A DNA stretch of 64,000 bases from Chionoecetes opilio (Eukaryota; Arthropoda; Malacostraca; Decapoda; Majidae), in contig JACEEZ010009445.1 in assembly GCA_016584305.1 (NCBI GenBank), positions 43,773-107,772 of the forward strand, written 5' to 3'. The translations under genes were made by a program, and so were the position numbers. The notes under the pieces were generated by a model. That model was given only the letters and a program-made list of their open reading frames with translations. It searched no databases and was not told where the DNA came from. Of this stretch, positions 22,520 through 33,635 are shown in pieces (positions within the stretch are counted from its first letter, which is position 1; every line of letters starts with the position of its first letter).

Positions 22520-24095
22520 TCAATTAGTGATCAAAGGTATTAGAGGGACTTATGATGAAATTGAAGGACTGATAGTTGAATTAGATGAACTGAAAAGGAA
22601 GGAAAAGCAAAGAACAAAGGAAAATGAGGAGTTAAACAACGAAATGAAGAAATTGATAAAGGAAAAAAATGAACTTAGAGCAAAATGTGAAAATGGAGAA
22701 AAAACGTTCAAGGAACAAGTGGAAACTGTGATGAAAGGGGAGGTGAATAACTGGAAAGAAGAAAAAGAAAAGCCAAAGTAGACTTTCAAGAAGTTATGGA
22801 ACAACAAAAGATGGAATAAAGTTAACATGTTAAGAAAGAGGTAGTGAAAGTTTTGAAGAAGAATGAGAATTTAGTAGAGATGCGCAGAGAGAAAAAAGAG
22901 TATTATTATTTATGGACTGAAGGAGAAGAAATATCTTGTTTAAAATAAGAAGAGACAGAGAAGAAAGAAACACGGTAAATAATGTGTTGATGAAATTGAA
23001 TTATGAAGGAGAGACAAGACTTGTAAATGAAGTGGAAGAAGTAGTAAGATTGGGACCTTATGCTAAAGGAAGAGATAGGCAAATATGTTAAACTAAGATT
23101 AAATTCACAGACTGCTGAATTTCAGACCAAAGAAATCCCGGCAAGAGCTTTCAGCCTGAGGTCGACGGATGATTACAGGGAAGTGCATGTGAAAAAAGCA
23201 ATGAATGAAGAGGAAAGGAAAAAGTTAAGGAAATGCAAGAAGATCTAAAGCAGAGAAATTAAGAAAGAACGGAGGAAGAAAAAACATTTTTTTGTAGGGT
23301 ACTAAACGACAGGGTGAGAAAGTGGTATATAAAGAAAAAAAAACTAAAGGGAAATAGTGTGAAGAAAAATGTTGTAAAAAAGAAATGAAAGTGATGTACA
23401 CAAACATAGATGGGTATATCAAGAAGGCTGGAACTTAGAGATTATTTATTAAATATAGATCCAGATGTGGTTTGTCTAACAGAAACTAAATTAGTAGTAG
23501 AAGATGACCAAGTGGTGATAAGCAGTAGATACAACATATGGAGAAGGGACAGAAGTGTTAGAAAAGGTGGTGGACTTATGATATGGACAAAATTAGAGGC
23601 GAAAGTAAAAAAAATTGGAGTATGGAGAAGGAAGAGCTGAAATAGTGAGTGTACAAACAAATAGAAGACAGAAATAGAGAAACACAGACTATAGTGGCAA
23701 CCTATGTACCACCCAGAACAAATACTTGGAGTAAGGAAGAATATGAGAAAGTATTAGGACCTTGAAATACTTGAGCAATCAAGAGTAGTAAAAAGGTACT
23801 GCTGGTTGGGGATTTTAACTGCAAAGAAGTAAAATGGGAGACATTTGAAGGAAGAAATTAAAATGCTTGAGGGGGATAGATTGTTGAAGCTGACAATAGA
23901 AAACACGATGACTCAGTGGGTGACAGAAAACACAAGATAAAGGGGAGATGATGAACCAGCAAAACTTGACCTAGTGTTAACAAAAGATATAGACCTAGCA
24001 AATTAGTTAAATTATGGGTGCCCCATCAGAAAGGGTGACCAGAAATTCATGTGTGTGCATAAGGAGGGAAGAAGAGAAGAGATATGAGAAGGATA
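22520..24095 (+). pseudogene. LINE copy 3: ORF1 and endonuclease part of ORF2
   Basis: 22530-23390 encodes a Lys/Glu-rich coiled-coil ORF1-like segment (ELDELKRKEKQRTKENEELN), followed by fragments such as RAFSLRSTDD. At 23388 a new frame starts MKVMYTNIDGYIKKAG and continues DPDVVCLTETKLVVEDDQVV and DRSVRKGGGLMIW. This is the apurinic endonuclease (EEP) domain of LINE ORF2, which nicks the target. It is frameshifted and is cut at 24097 by T4b. The RT resumes at 26820, 27710 and 28650. Confidence 0.85.
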
Positions 24096-24221
24096 TACAG
24101 TACCCTCCCGAGTTTCGCACTTGCTTTCTTCACAAGGCATAGCGCTAAACTGGAGGATCGCGAAACTCTGGTATTGAAAACACTGTAAAAATGCTTATTT
24201 AGTCCGGTGCGAGGCGTAGTA

Positions 24222-24547
24222 CCATATTTTACGGCTTATAAGACTCACGTTTTCCCTCCAAAAATACCCTGAAAAATACTAGTGGTCTTCCAAGACGAAT
24301 GTTGTAGTACTTCCTCAGTACTCAGTACCTCAGTACTTACCTGTTACAAGTATTTCAAATACCACAAGACATTCAAATCAACTACGTAATCTGCCCTCAC
24401 GCTGGTATGTTTACATTCCCCCTTTTGGCGGGAGATTGCCGCGATTGCCGCCAACAGCGTCATCTATCGTCTGCTAGTGTTGACGTATTATTTACCACTA
24501 GGCTGTCCCCACGTATCCTAGCGCTTCGTGTCCTGGTGGAACGCCGA
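24222..24547. mobile_element. T5-family element copy b, left part
   Basis: Starts CCATATTTTACGGCTTATAA and contains a single copy of the CAACAGCGTCATCTATCGTC-type unit that is tandemly repeated in T5a. Interrupted by a LINE at about 24548; a further 75 bp of matching T5 sequence appears at 25714-25790. The right end is missing. Confidence 0.7.
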
Positions 24548-25706
24548 CGTGAGTTTTTCAACAGGGGATGCTTGCAGCCTATGTTGATCTCAAGAAGGCT
24601 TTGACTCAGTGCATCGTGAGTCACTCTGGGATCTTCTGCGACTTCGAGGGATTCCTGCAAGGACTATTGGTTTGATAACTGGTCTGTATTCTGGGACTGA
24701 GAGTGCTGTGAAGTGTGGGGCAGGTGTATCCAGCTTCTTTCCTGTGAATACAGGAGTGAGGCAGGGGTGCGTCCTTGCCCCATCACTTTTCAACGCTTGT
24801 ATGGACTGGGTATTGGACAAGGTTGTAGATCAAAGTGATTGTGGAGCATCCGTCGGCAACACCAAGATCACTGATCTTGTTTTTGCCGATGATGCAGTAA
24901 TCTTTGCTGAGTCGCTGGAGGTCCTGGTGATGGCTCTCGAGGCGCTGAAACGAGGAGGCAAAGCCTTTGGGACTTGAGGTCTCCTGGCTCAAGACCAAGG
25001 TCCAGGTATTTGGAGACTTACTAGATGAAGCAGTACAGTCTGTTCATGCGTGTGGCGAGGACATTGAGATCTTGGAAAGTTTTACATACCTTGGTAAGCG
25101 CAGTCCATAATGACGGCGGGTCACGTCAAGAAGTCTTACACGGATTGGCATAGCCCACGGTGTTTATGGACTCGCTCAGCGGGAGTATTTGGCGTTGTCG
25201 GTACCTGTGCAGGAGGACAAAGATCCGGATCTTCAAGTCGCTTGTGATCCCTGTCTTACTCTATGGTTGTGAGACATGGACACTAAATAGTGACTTGAAG
25301 AGACGAATCAATGCCTTTTGGTAATAAGTGTCTTCGCAGAATCATGGGTATCGCTGGGATGATTACGTGTCAAATCAGCGATTGCAAACCGTGAGACTGA
25401 ATCGAGGCCTATTACCTGCATAGTCCGTCAGCGCCAACTTCGGCTATATGGGCATGTGGCACGCTACCCTGAAACCGATCCTTCCCATCGGGTTGTATCT
25501 GTAAGAGACAATCCGGCATGGAGGAGGCCAAGGGGGCGCCCACAAGGCTCGTGGCTGGGCAATTTGATGTTTCCCTTGTCGAGAGCTGCTTGGTATGGAA
25601 AGGAGCCTGCATGGGAACTCGCGAGTGGTGACCCCCGGGAGTGGCGTCGTAGGGTGGGCGAGGCGACGCGCCCCCCGGCGTATGCCCCCAATGATTGATT
25701 GATTGT
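24548..25706 (+). pseudogene. LINE fragment of a second clade (RT to 3' end)
   Basis: Truncated at the 5' side within RT: AYVDLKKAFDSVHRESLWDL, FFPVNTGVRQGCVLAPSLFN, ITDLVFADDAVIFAESLE (catalytic FADD). Shifted frames then give KSLVIPVLLYGCETWTLNSD, LRLYGHVARYPETDPSHRVV and WRRRVGEATRPPAYAPND. It ends in ATTGATTGATTG, a short tandem tail typical of target-primed LINE insertions. Several one-base indels. It sits inside T5b, which is inside T4b. Confidence 0.85.
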
Positions 25707-25713
25707 CACATGT

Positions 25714-25790
25714 ATCTTAAGCTCTTTTCAGTCCTGGAAATTACCACCCATGGCGAATTAATCAAAACAATTTACTAAAACTATCGCATA
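25714..25790. mobile_element. T5 copy b, continuation
   Basis: TTTTCAGTCCTGGAAATTAC and the following CCATGGCGAATTAATCAAAA match 28472-28530 of T5a, showing that the LINE interrupted this element. Confidence 0.65.
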
Positions 25791-26569
25791 CAAGCTAAAA
25801 GTTATATGATACGCCAACAAAATGGAAACGACCAACAGAAAGACACTTTTGGAGCACCGCTGGGAGAGGCGGTGGCTGAGTTGTCGCCCCGAGCACATGG
25901 GTGACCGACAGTGGCCGTGCGGGGATGTAAACACAGGGCATTACCTCCCCTGTAAACACGGTACACTCACGCTTACTAATCTCTTTTTTGAGGGCTGGAA
26001 AGTGATTGATGGTGTTCATCTGTCAGACTATGTCCTCCAGATGTTGGACTCTGGATCTATTCCTCGTTACATTGAAAATGTAAGGAAATAGGGAATATAG
26101 ATCCATAACATACCGTGCACAAATGGAAGGACATCACGACTCTGCTTGGTGGCGATCTTCGAGGCTTATTACGCCAGTGATATATACCACTACCTTGTGA
26201 ACTTGAAAAGTATATTTTATCACTCTACCCATGTCTACAATTCTTAGACTAGTCAATTTGCACTGCAGTTTAATACACAGCTTAAGCACTGCAAACGAAT
26301 AATAATAATGAGCTGTAGCTACTACTTGTGTGCGTGAGAGGAATGGTGACTGTGGTGTGCGGGAGCGGAGGCCGTCGGAGAGAGCCTCGCCCAGTCGCTT
26401 ACACAATCAGTGAGTACTGAGGGTGCCCCGCTTGCTTATACCCCGATTGATGATGATATTTATTTAGTTAATGCTAATTTATGCATGGTGCTAATTCATT
26501 TATCAGAAAACTAAAAATATCAATGGAAAGATAATCCAATTTCGCTTCTACTAATGCAGCCCATTAACT
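25791..26569. other. Unassigned interior of T4b
   Basis: Contains an 89-codon open frame (25822-26091, METTNRKTLLEHRWERRWLS...) without recognisable similarity and nothing else of note. Confidence 0.4.
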
Positions 26570-26690
26570 CTTATAAAAATCCTGCCTGCGGCACCACAGG
26601 CGAGGGCCAACCATTACAGCTCTCGAGTACAGGGCCTACCATCCACCCCTGGAGGTCACTGCCAAACGGCGCTATAGGCACAAAATTAAA
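26570..26690 (+). repeat. SINE tail
   Basis: GGCGAGGGCCAACCATTACA ... GGTCACTGCCAAACGGCGCT matches the tail of the SINE at 9560-9639. It lies directly inside the right end of T4b, as it does in T4a. Confidence 0.7.
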
Positions 26691-26819
26691 AAAACTTAGG
26701 AAGCAGCGCGAAACTCTGGGAGATAATGCGCGAAAGTCGGGATGGTAAGAATTTAGGACTCAGCGCGAAACTCTAGGATCGCGAAACTCGCATAGCATGA
26801 AACTCGGGAGGGTACTGTA

Positions 26820-26972
26820 GTTGACAAGTGTAAGGAAGAAACCCCAAAATGTTTTACAGATTTATCAATGGAAGAATCAAGCATAAGGACAAAGTAGAGA
26901 CTGAAAGAAGGAAATCAAATATATGAAGATCCAAGGATAATGAGTGAAATTTTAAATAAATATTCCAGCAAG
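26820..26972 (+). pseudogene. LINE copy 3, linker between endonuclease and RT
   Basis: Translation shows FYRFINGRIKHKDKVE, a block that precedes the RT in this LINE family. Bounded by T4b on the left and T2a on the right. Confidence 0.75.
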
Positions 26973-26974
26973 TA

Positions 26975-27707
26975 CACACAACCTCGATTTCCCGGCCCGT
27001 CGATTTCCCGGATATCGGATTTGCCGGACAAAATCCGAGGTCCGGGATATGTCAGTCTCGGACATTTTTTTTTTTTTTTTTTTTTTTTTTTACGTTGAAA
27101 TGCCTGGTCCTGTTTCGTAAATTGACCAAAGTTGTCCGGCGGTCCGAGCGTCTCCTGTCACCCCTGGTCAGTGTCCGCGCCTCCCGCCATGTGGCAGCAT
27201 GCTCAGCGGGTCGTTTGTTTACATTTGGGCACACAAACATTCACGGTTCACCTGCCAGCCTCCGTCTGTCACCTGACTCGCACTGACCCTGTGCAAGAAC
27301 ATTTCTGAGACTATTGAACACTTTCTGTTGCCTCCCGCCAGGTGGCAGCATGCTCAGCGGTCGTATTGTTTACATTTGGGCACACGACGCTCACGGTTCA
27401 CCTGCACAGCCTCCGTTAGTCCCCTGACCCCCACTGCCCCTGGTGCAGGAACGTCTCTTGAGACTATTGAACACTTTCTGCTGCCTCCCGCCAGGTGGCA
27501 GCATGCTCAGCGGACGTAAAAGTCCACGGCGGGGTAGTTGATATTGTCGGTTGCCGGACAGTAAATACTAGAGTAGGGTAAACGTCCGGGGGTGGGTAAA
27601 GGCATCGGACTTTTTTTTTTCCTTTTTTTTTACTTGCGATTCCCGGACTTTAGCGGTTCCCAGACCAGTGCTCCCCCCTATTAGTCCGGGAAATCGAGGT
27701 TTGTGTG
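26975..27707. mobile_element. Tigger-like MITE, family T2 copy a
   Basis: Ends CACACAACCTCGATTTCCCG and CGGGAAATCGAGGTTTGTGTG are inverted with TA outside. The body has an imperfect duplication of a unit containing GGTGGCAGCATGCTCAGCGG (three occurrences near 27190, 27342 and 27494). No transposase. Homologous to 35581-36200. Confidence 0.85.
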
Positions 27708-27709
27708 TA

Positions 27710-27908
27710 TTCACAAAAGAATCAAAATTCAGCGAACCGCAAGCAATGCAAAAGGTCCTGAAGGAGTGGAAAATTAAATAAAGGAGGAGGAAGTTTGTGA
27801 ATTGGTTGAAGGAAAAGGAGGAGAGGAAAGCAATAGACCAGATGGAGTGGCTGGCTATGTTTTAAAGGAGTGCAGAAGGCAGTTGGTCGAACCAGTATAT
27901 GATATAAT
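27710..27908 (+). pseudogene. LINE copy 3, RT start
   Basis: ESNRPDGVAGYVLKECRRQL and VEPVYDI correspond to the PGPDGIP.WILKEC block of LINE RT. Interrupted at 27910 by T5a. Confidence 0.8.
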
Positions 27909-27910
27909 TA

Positions 27911-28647
27911 CCATATTTTACGGCTTACAAGACGCATTTTTTTTCCTAAAAAATACCCTGAAATATACTCATGCGTCTTCCAAGACTAATGTTGGAATGA
28001 GACTGCCGCCAAGACTGGCAGGAGCCTTTTCCGCGGCAACTTCCACCTCAGCAGATTGGCACCAACAGCACCACCTATCGTCTGCTGGTGTTGATGTATT
28101 GTCTGCTAGTGTTTGATGTATCGTCTGCTAGTATTGATGTATCATTTACCACCAGGCTGTCACACGTATCACAGCTAAGATTCTATATGAGCCCTACCAC
28201 CAAGACTGGCGGGAGCCGTTCCACGGCAACTTCCGCCTCGGCAGATTTTGCGTCAACAAGCCACCTATCGTCTGCTAGTGTTGATGTATCATTTACCACC
28301 AGGCTGTCACACGTATCACAAGCTAAGACTCTATATGAGTCTACCACCAAGACTGGCGGGAGCCGTTCGCGGGCAACTTCCGCCTCGGCAGATTTGCGTC
28401 AACAACGCCACCTATCATCTGCTAGTGTTGATGCAGCATTTATCACCGAGCTGTCATACGTATTTTTATTCACGCTTTTTTCAGTCCTGGAAATTATAAC
28501 CCATGGCGAATTCATCAAAACGATTTACTTATACATTTAGGCAAGAGATGTTTTTATATCCTTTAGATTTTTTTTTTTTTTTTTTTTCCTTTCCAAAATC
28601 AGGGTGCGTCTTCCAAGATGCAGCGTCTTATAAGCCGTAAAATATGG
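27911..28647. mobile_element. TIR element, family T5 copy a
   Basis: Ends CCATATTTTACGGCTTACAA and TTATAAGCCGTAAAATATGG with TA outside. Interior: three to four tandem units of about 120 bp containing CACCTATCGTCTGCTAGTGT and ACCACCAGGCTGTCACACGT. It is non-autonomous. The TIR end shares ...TAAGACGC with T6 at 38410. Confidence 0.85.
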
Positions 28648-28649
28648 TA

Positions 28650-28925
28650 AGTGCTCATTAACAACAAGGAGTGGAAGAGAGTGGATATAGTGCCAATATA
28701 CATAATTTGAAAGAAAGATGAACCATTAAATTATAGAGCAGTGTCATTGACTAGCACAGTATGCAAGATATGTGAAAAAATATTATTTTATAAAAAATGG
28801 ACGGAATATTTGGAAAATTAAGGTATAATAATGGACCATATATATAATGTATGGTTTTAGGAAAAACAGATCATGTGCGACCAATTTAAGAAGATTTTAC
28901 TCAAGAGTAATTGATACAACACATG
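28650..28925 (+). pseudogene. LINE copy 3, RT continuation
   Basis: LINNKEWKRVDIVPIY, KDEPLNYRAVSLTSTVCKIC and YGFRKNRSCATNLRRFYSRV follow the RT order of LINE copy 2. Stops at about 28925 where an unrelated sequence begins. Confidence 0.8.
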
Positions 28926-29093
28926 AAACTTCCTACCATCATTACTGTGGCCTGTACTTGAGCCACAGGTACTCTTGTACAGCCAGACGCCTCAAGTTTA
29001 AACGGCAGAGAAAAGGGAGCTTGTGTGTGAAACTGAGGTACCGCGTGGTGACCATGTGTTGCTTGGCGGGTGTGGCCAAGGCTCAGTTGTCGT
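28926..29093. other. Unassigned junction
   Basis: Sequence between the end of LINE copy 3 and the third LINE type; not recognised. Confidence 0.3.
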
Positions 29094-29440
29094 AATAAAA
29101 CTAATTAATTATCTTACTCAGCATTCCCTATTAACAGAGTCTCAGTATGATTTCGCCAAAGCACTCCACAGAATTGGCCATACACCCCTTAGTCAAAGTA
29201 TTTACTCTGCCTTGGATAATAAATGAACCAGTTGACTGTTTTCTTGACCCTGAGTAAAGCCTTTGATACCATCCCTCATAATATTTTACTACAGAAATTA
29301 ATTGTTTATGGATCCGTGGCCCGGCATTCAGTGGGTTTCCGAGTTATTTAGGTCAAGAAAACAAAACGTTGTATTGAAAAAAAAGTCTCCATAAAAGATC
29401 CATTTGCTGCGGGGTACCCCCTCNTAAAAAAAATTTTAAA
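29094..29440 (+). pseudogene. Third LINE type, RT fragment
   Basis: Reads KLINYLTQHSLLTESQYDFA, and in shifted frames IYSALDNK, FDTIPHNILLQKL and RKQNVVLKKKVS followed by a GVP-like block. This is a Jockey-like RT palm region. The sequence carries one N at 29424 and deteriorates around it. Confidence 0.75.
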
Positions 29441-29511
29441 AACCAATAACCGGGAATTGTGGCAGGTAAGTAATAGTATAAAAATAAAAATTAACGAAAT
29501 ATTACTTTTAT

Positions 29512-29927
29512 TTTGCCGCCGTAGACGTGAGCGCCACTATCGCCACTGTTATTCCCGCCATAATGCGCCATGCGCTATGATAATTCAGTGTTATCAGTCC
29601 GTGGGCAAGGCAGTGCTACCCGACGACGGAGTGGTATTTTGAGTCATCCCACATACCACCAACACCACACACACCCACATCCCACCCAACACACCACCCA
29701 CACATACCACCGTGTATGTGTGTGTATGTGGGTGTATGTGGTAAAATAAAAAGTAACGAAATATTTAACTTAATTTTGCGCCGTAGACGTGAGCGCCACC
29801 TATCGCCACCTGTTTATTTCCCGCCATAATGCGCCATGCGCTATGAAAATTTCAGTGTTTATCAGTCCGTGGGCAAGGTCAGTGCTACCCGACGACCGGA
29901 GTGGTATTTTGAGTCATCCCACATACC
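29512..29927 (+). repeat. Imperfect direct duplication (about 150 bp, two copies)
   Basis: 29512-29660 and 29777-29927 share the same sequence from CCGTAGACGTGAGCGCCAC to GAGTCATCCCACATACCACC. The first copy lacks one base in many doublets and triplets of the second (CACTATCG against CACCTATCG, GTTATC against GTTTATC, GACGG against GACCGG). Confidence 0.85.
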
Positions 29928-30352
29928 ACCCAACACACACACACAGCCCACACATACCACCCACACACCCACCCACACATACCACCCCTGTATGTGGGTG
30001 TGTGTGTGTGTGTGTGGGTGGTATGTGTGGGTGTGTGTGTGGGTGGTATGTGTGTGTGTGTGTGTTGGGTGGTATGTGGGGGTGTGTGTGTTGGGTGGTA
30101 TGTGTGGGTGGTGTGTTTAGGTGGTGGGTGTGTGTGTTGGGTGGTATGTGTGTGTGTGTGTGTGTTGGGTGGTATGTGTGGGTGTGTGGGGTTGGGTGGT
30201 ATGTGTGTGTGTGTGTGTGTTGGGTGGTATGTGTGGGTGTGTGACACTGTGTGTGTTGGGTGGTATGTGTGTGTGTGTGTTGGGTGGTATGTGTGGGTGT
30301 GTGTGTTGGGTGGTATGTGTGTGTGTTGGGTGGTATGTGTGGGTGTGTGTCA
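29928..30352. repeat. CA-rich to GT-rich array with GGGTGGTATGTGTG units
   Basis: About 70 bp of CA-rich sequence (CACATACCACCCACACACCC) flips at about 29988 to about 360 bp of the complementary GT-rich unit TGTGTTGGGTGGTATGTG. The array is therefore an inverted repeat able to fold on itself. Open frames of Val-Cys-Gly or Thr-His here are artefacts. Confidence 0.9.
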
Positions 30353-30495
30353 TACAATACAAACAATCATACAATATTATGTTTATTTTTAGTAAATGCA
30401 TCTTTCGTAAGTATACTTACCCATTAACCGGACTTTTCCATTAACCGGCTACCCGGAAGTCCGGATATATCCGGATAAAAGGTATTTTCCTGTAC
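30353..30495. mobile_element. Right end of a Tigger-like element
   Basis: Reads outward CAGGAAAATACCTTTTATCC followed by GGATATATCCGG. TA sits at 30496-30497, where the gypsy sequence (CATGGATATGACC) begins, matching position 19263. The left end was not found. Confidence 0.6.
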
Positions 30496-31105
30496 ATGGA
30501 TATGACCCTGTGTACTGGCACTTGGCAAAAATAATTAACTAACAAGGAGTTAGTTGGCTCGTGGGTAAGCAGAAACCATCGAATGGATCCAAACCGCTGT
30601 CACCATTATGTAGTGGTCATTTTGACCATCTACACCTTTGTTACCATTATGTAGTGCCCACCTTGGGAGTGTACTCTACAGTCCTGGTTATACCGCTGCC
30701 ACCACCCACATTAAGTGGGAAAAAATAAATGAATGAACAAAAATAAAAGATTTAAGAAAATATGTAAGTACTGGTTGGAAACTGAATGACAACGCGTTAA
30801 TATATTTCTAATTATAATATATTTAACTCCTTACTGTCTCACTTGGTAATTATTATACATTCACAAGTCATCTTAATATTAAGTCTTCCTTCCCTCCTAG
30901 CGATACGCACGCGAAATGCTCAAGTCGTTATCCTAATATAGTTTACTATCTTTGGTAACTTCGGTTGCACTGTCACCACATTAACGATACGCACATGTAA
31001 TGCTCAAGTCGTCATCCTAATCTAGTTTACTATCTCTGGTAACTTCAGTCGCACTGTTACCCCTTAACGATACGCACATGTAATGCTCATGTCGTTATCC
31101 TAATA

Positions 31106-31702
31106 CAGGAGAACCTCGTTTATCCGGCACCCGCGGGGGGGAGCGCATGCCGGATAACTCATTTTGCCGTTGTTTTGAGAGTTATAGCGCATTTTCGTGA
31201 CGTTCACCGCCCTGGTTCAGTCCAGTCCGGACTGGGTCAGGGTGGACTGATGGTCGCGAAAATACATCGAGACTGGCCCCGTCCCATTCGTCGTTCCTAT
31301 TGGCTGGGGGATCGAGTGGGCGGTACTGAACTGAACTGTGGAGGCGGCAGGCGTCCATCTTGTCAATATCCTTTTTGTCGTCCGCCTTTTAACCTGTGCT
31401 GAAGACTTTACAACTACCACGCCTGTGATACTTTAGTCTTATGGTCGGCCATCATGGTGTTTCATGTCTTATCAGCAGCACGAGAAGCTCCTGGTCGCCT
31501 TCCCCGCTGACTGTAGTGCGCATGTGCCAGTTCTCCCCACACTGGTCCAAGGTGGTCCTGGTTTGTGGGTCGGACCGGACTGGACTGGGCTAGCCCGTTC
31601 TAGACTGCCTTGCAAAAACAGTGACCGCCCGGGACTAGCCCAGTCCAGACCGGGCAAGAGCGGTCGCGAAAATACGCTATAACTCTTATGGAATCGCCCA
31701 AA

Positions 31703-31735
<33 letters not shown>

Positions 31736-32066
31736 CCATCACAAGGAACCGGCCAAGGGCACAACAAAAATGGGTAACACAAAGCCCGCTTAGTTGCCAG
31801 TCCCTATAAAGAAGACAGTAAGAGAATAAAATAAAAAAGAGGGGTGAGCCAATTTAGTTCGGGAGGTGTCTTGTTACTCTTCTTTTGAAAAGATGTAAGT
31901 CATAGGAAAGTGGACAAATAGAAACAGGAAGAGAGTTCCAGAGTTTATCAGTGGAAGAAAAAGAAAAAAAGAAAAAAAAAAAAAAAAAAAAAAAAGCCTG
32001 GGACGATTAGTGCCGTTGTTTTGAGGCTGCCGTTGTTTTAAATGCCGGTTAAACGAGGTTCTCCTG
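31106..32066. mobile_element. Tigger-like MITE, family T1 copy c, in the gypsy LTR
   Basis: Ends CAGGAGAACCTCGTTTATCC and GGTTAAACGAGGTTCTCCTG, TA outside. Longer than copies a and b because another MITE sits inside (31185-31679). Confidence 0.88.
31185..31679. mobile_element. MITE nested in T1c
   Basis: Ends TAGCGCATTTTCGTGAC and GTCGCGAAAATACGCTA are inverted, with TA at 31183-31184 and 31680-31681. It interrupts the GAGAGTTA/ACTCTTATGG block that is continuous in T1a and T1b. Interior GC-rich with repeated CAGTCCAGTCC-like motifs. Confidence 0.8.
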
Positions 32067-32705
32067 TATAATGTATACGTAGTCTATCCCACTTCCAACG
32101 TTTCCCTCTCACTTATTTTTCTATTTCCTTCTTTCTCCTTGTCCTCACACGGCTGGCTGTGACATGTTGTAGTTGCCCCCTCTGCTAATTTGTGAGCGCT
32201 TGGCCCCCTGGTCCGCCAACAGCATCCTACCTTGGGACCCTAAGTAATACACTTTATTAGTCCTGGTCAACAAAAGGAATCACCAGTAAGTCATGTCTAC
32301 ATCTCTAGTTAACAAACATTTCATAACATACCTTTACCAAGGGCGAGAATATCACCTCCCCACAGGCGACTTAACTCAATGAACGTCGAGCTGCTTCTAA
32401 AATTATCCTAACCTAGAATCCCCGTTCTCACCTCGTTTCGCTACGTGTCTAATTACTACTGGCTTAAAATATAAGCCTAACCAGTGATTCAGGAATGAGG
32501 CGTGGAGGAAAATTCCTCGTTAGCTTATTGATACTTATGTGTTATTTCATCTCTTCCCCTATTAATGTAATTTCTCGCGTTACACCTGTATGTGTATATT
32601 GTGTGTTTCTGGGTTGATACTTACCTCCATTGGTAGCCAGTCGCCAATAGAATTTATTGATCATTTGCTTCTGTAACATATACCTCCATAGTCCTATTAC
32701 ATAGG

Positions 32706-33635
32706 TGTGGAAATTATCCACCAAACACCCTCTCATAATTGGTAGAGTGGTAGTTTGTTCCCCCCCCCCCCCTAGTGAGAGGTATTTTCCGCTCATAATA
32801 GGAGGGCGCGTATAGGGATAATGTATATATAATTGTAATGGTAATGGGTAATAATTAAGGTAATTTAAGTAAATGATTAGTACTGGGATAGGATAAATTA
32901 ATATTCCCAGTGGTTAATAAACATTGCACTTAAATAATTAGCACCTTAATTTGGAGCGACTGGCTATTGGTCGCCGTCATAATATTTGTAACCTATCCTG
33001 CGTGTATTCGTGGCAGGTATTGGTAGGGGTGCGCCTCGCCGCCACCACGAACGATTGACACGTGTAGGTAGGATTGGTTTTGGCCGCTGCTCGCCCACAG
33101 GAGAGAACAGTACACTCTAGACATCCGAGGAGTTAACATCTAATACGTGCTTGTATAAATACAAGTACAAGTACACCCAGACCCTCCGTGAGGATAACAT
33201 CAATCTAATATACGTGCGTGCTTGTCTACAAGTTCACTACCAGCCCTCACCGAGTTAACATCTCTTATTAATGAGATTATGTACATACGATAATTTTGTA
33301 CATATAAGTGATAAAACCAATAGGACCGTGTTAGAATACAACACTGATAACAATTGCGCGTCAAGTTACTGGTGTGATAACCACTTGACGCCGACCACGA
33401 TTACGCCTCCACCTCCGCTCTTGTCATTCACGGGCGGCCTGATCACGGGCGACCACATCGGATCACAAGACCATTGCAATATTGATCCAAACCTACAGCC
33501 TTAATTCAACCCCTATCCACCGATAGTATCCTAGTTTAGTTAAGTAGCTGGGATGATGTGTCGGTGATAGCCATGGGTTTGATTGAATAGGTAAGAAACT
33601 CAGATTAAATATATGTATGTGATAAAATTCCCACA
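32706..33635. mobile_element. Solo LTR inside the V1 left arm
   Basis: 930 bp beginning TGTGGAAATT and ending AATTCCCACA (TG...CA). Flanked by ATAGG (32701-32705) and ATGGG (33636-33640), a 5-bp target duplication with one mismatch. The uninterrupted right arm shows ATGGG once at the equivalent point. No internal coding region. Unrelated to the gypsy LTR above. Confidence 0.75.

Larger units (their letters stand above)
24098..26817. mobile_element. TIR element, family T4 copy b
   Basis: Ends CAGTACCCTCCCGAGTTTCG and AAACTCGGGAGGGTACTG are inverted, with TA on both sides (24096-24097, 26818-26819). This is a clean Tigger/pogo-type insertion into LINE copy 3. The inner ends share with copy a the repeated GCGAAACTCG motif, the block ending TTTAGTCCGG on the left, and a SINE tail on the right. 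The body is made of other elements (T5b, a LINE) and unassigned DNA. No transposase of its own is visible. Confidence 0.85.
30498..32584 (-). mobile_element. Gypsy copy 2, truncated: SGNH-ORF start, PBS and 5' LTR
   Basis: Collinear with 19263-20212: ORF leader, the CCGCTGTCACC primer site region, then the LTR from about 30608 to its end CGCGTTACA at 32584. The LTR contains three 83-bp repeat units (starting 30901, 30985 and 31068) where copy 1 has two. It is interrupted by T1c (31106-32066) and by a 92-bp insert (about 32241-32332). Confidence 0.88.

Noticed and set aside
29789..30444. Several 90-150 codon frames of Val-Cys-Gly or Thr-His repeats
   Set aside because: Translation of the GT/CA array; the same length is open on both strands and in several frames.
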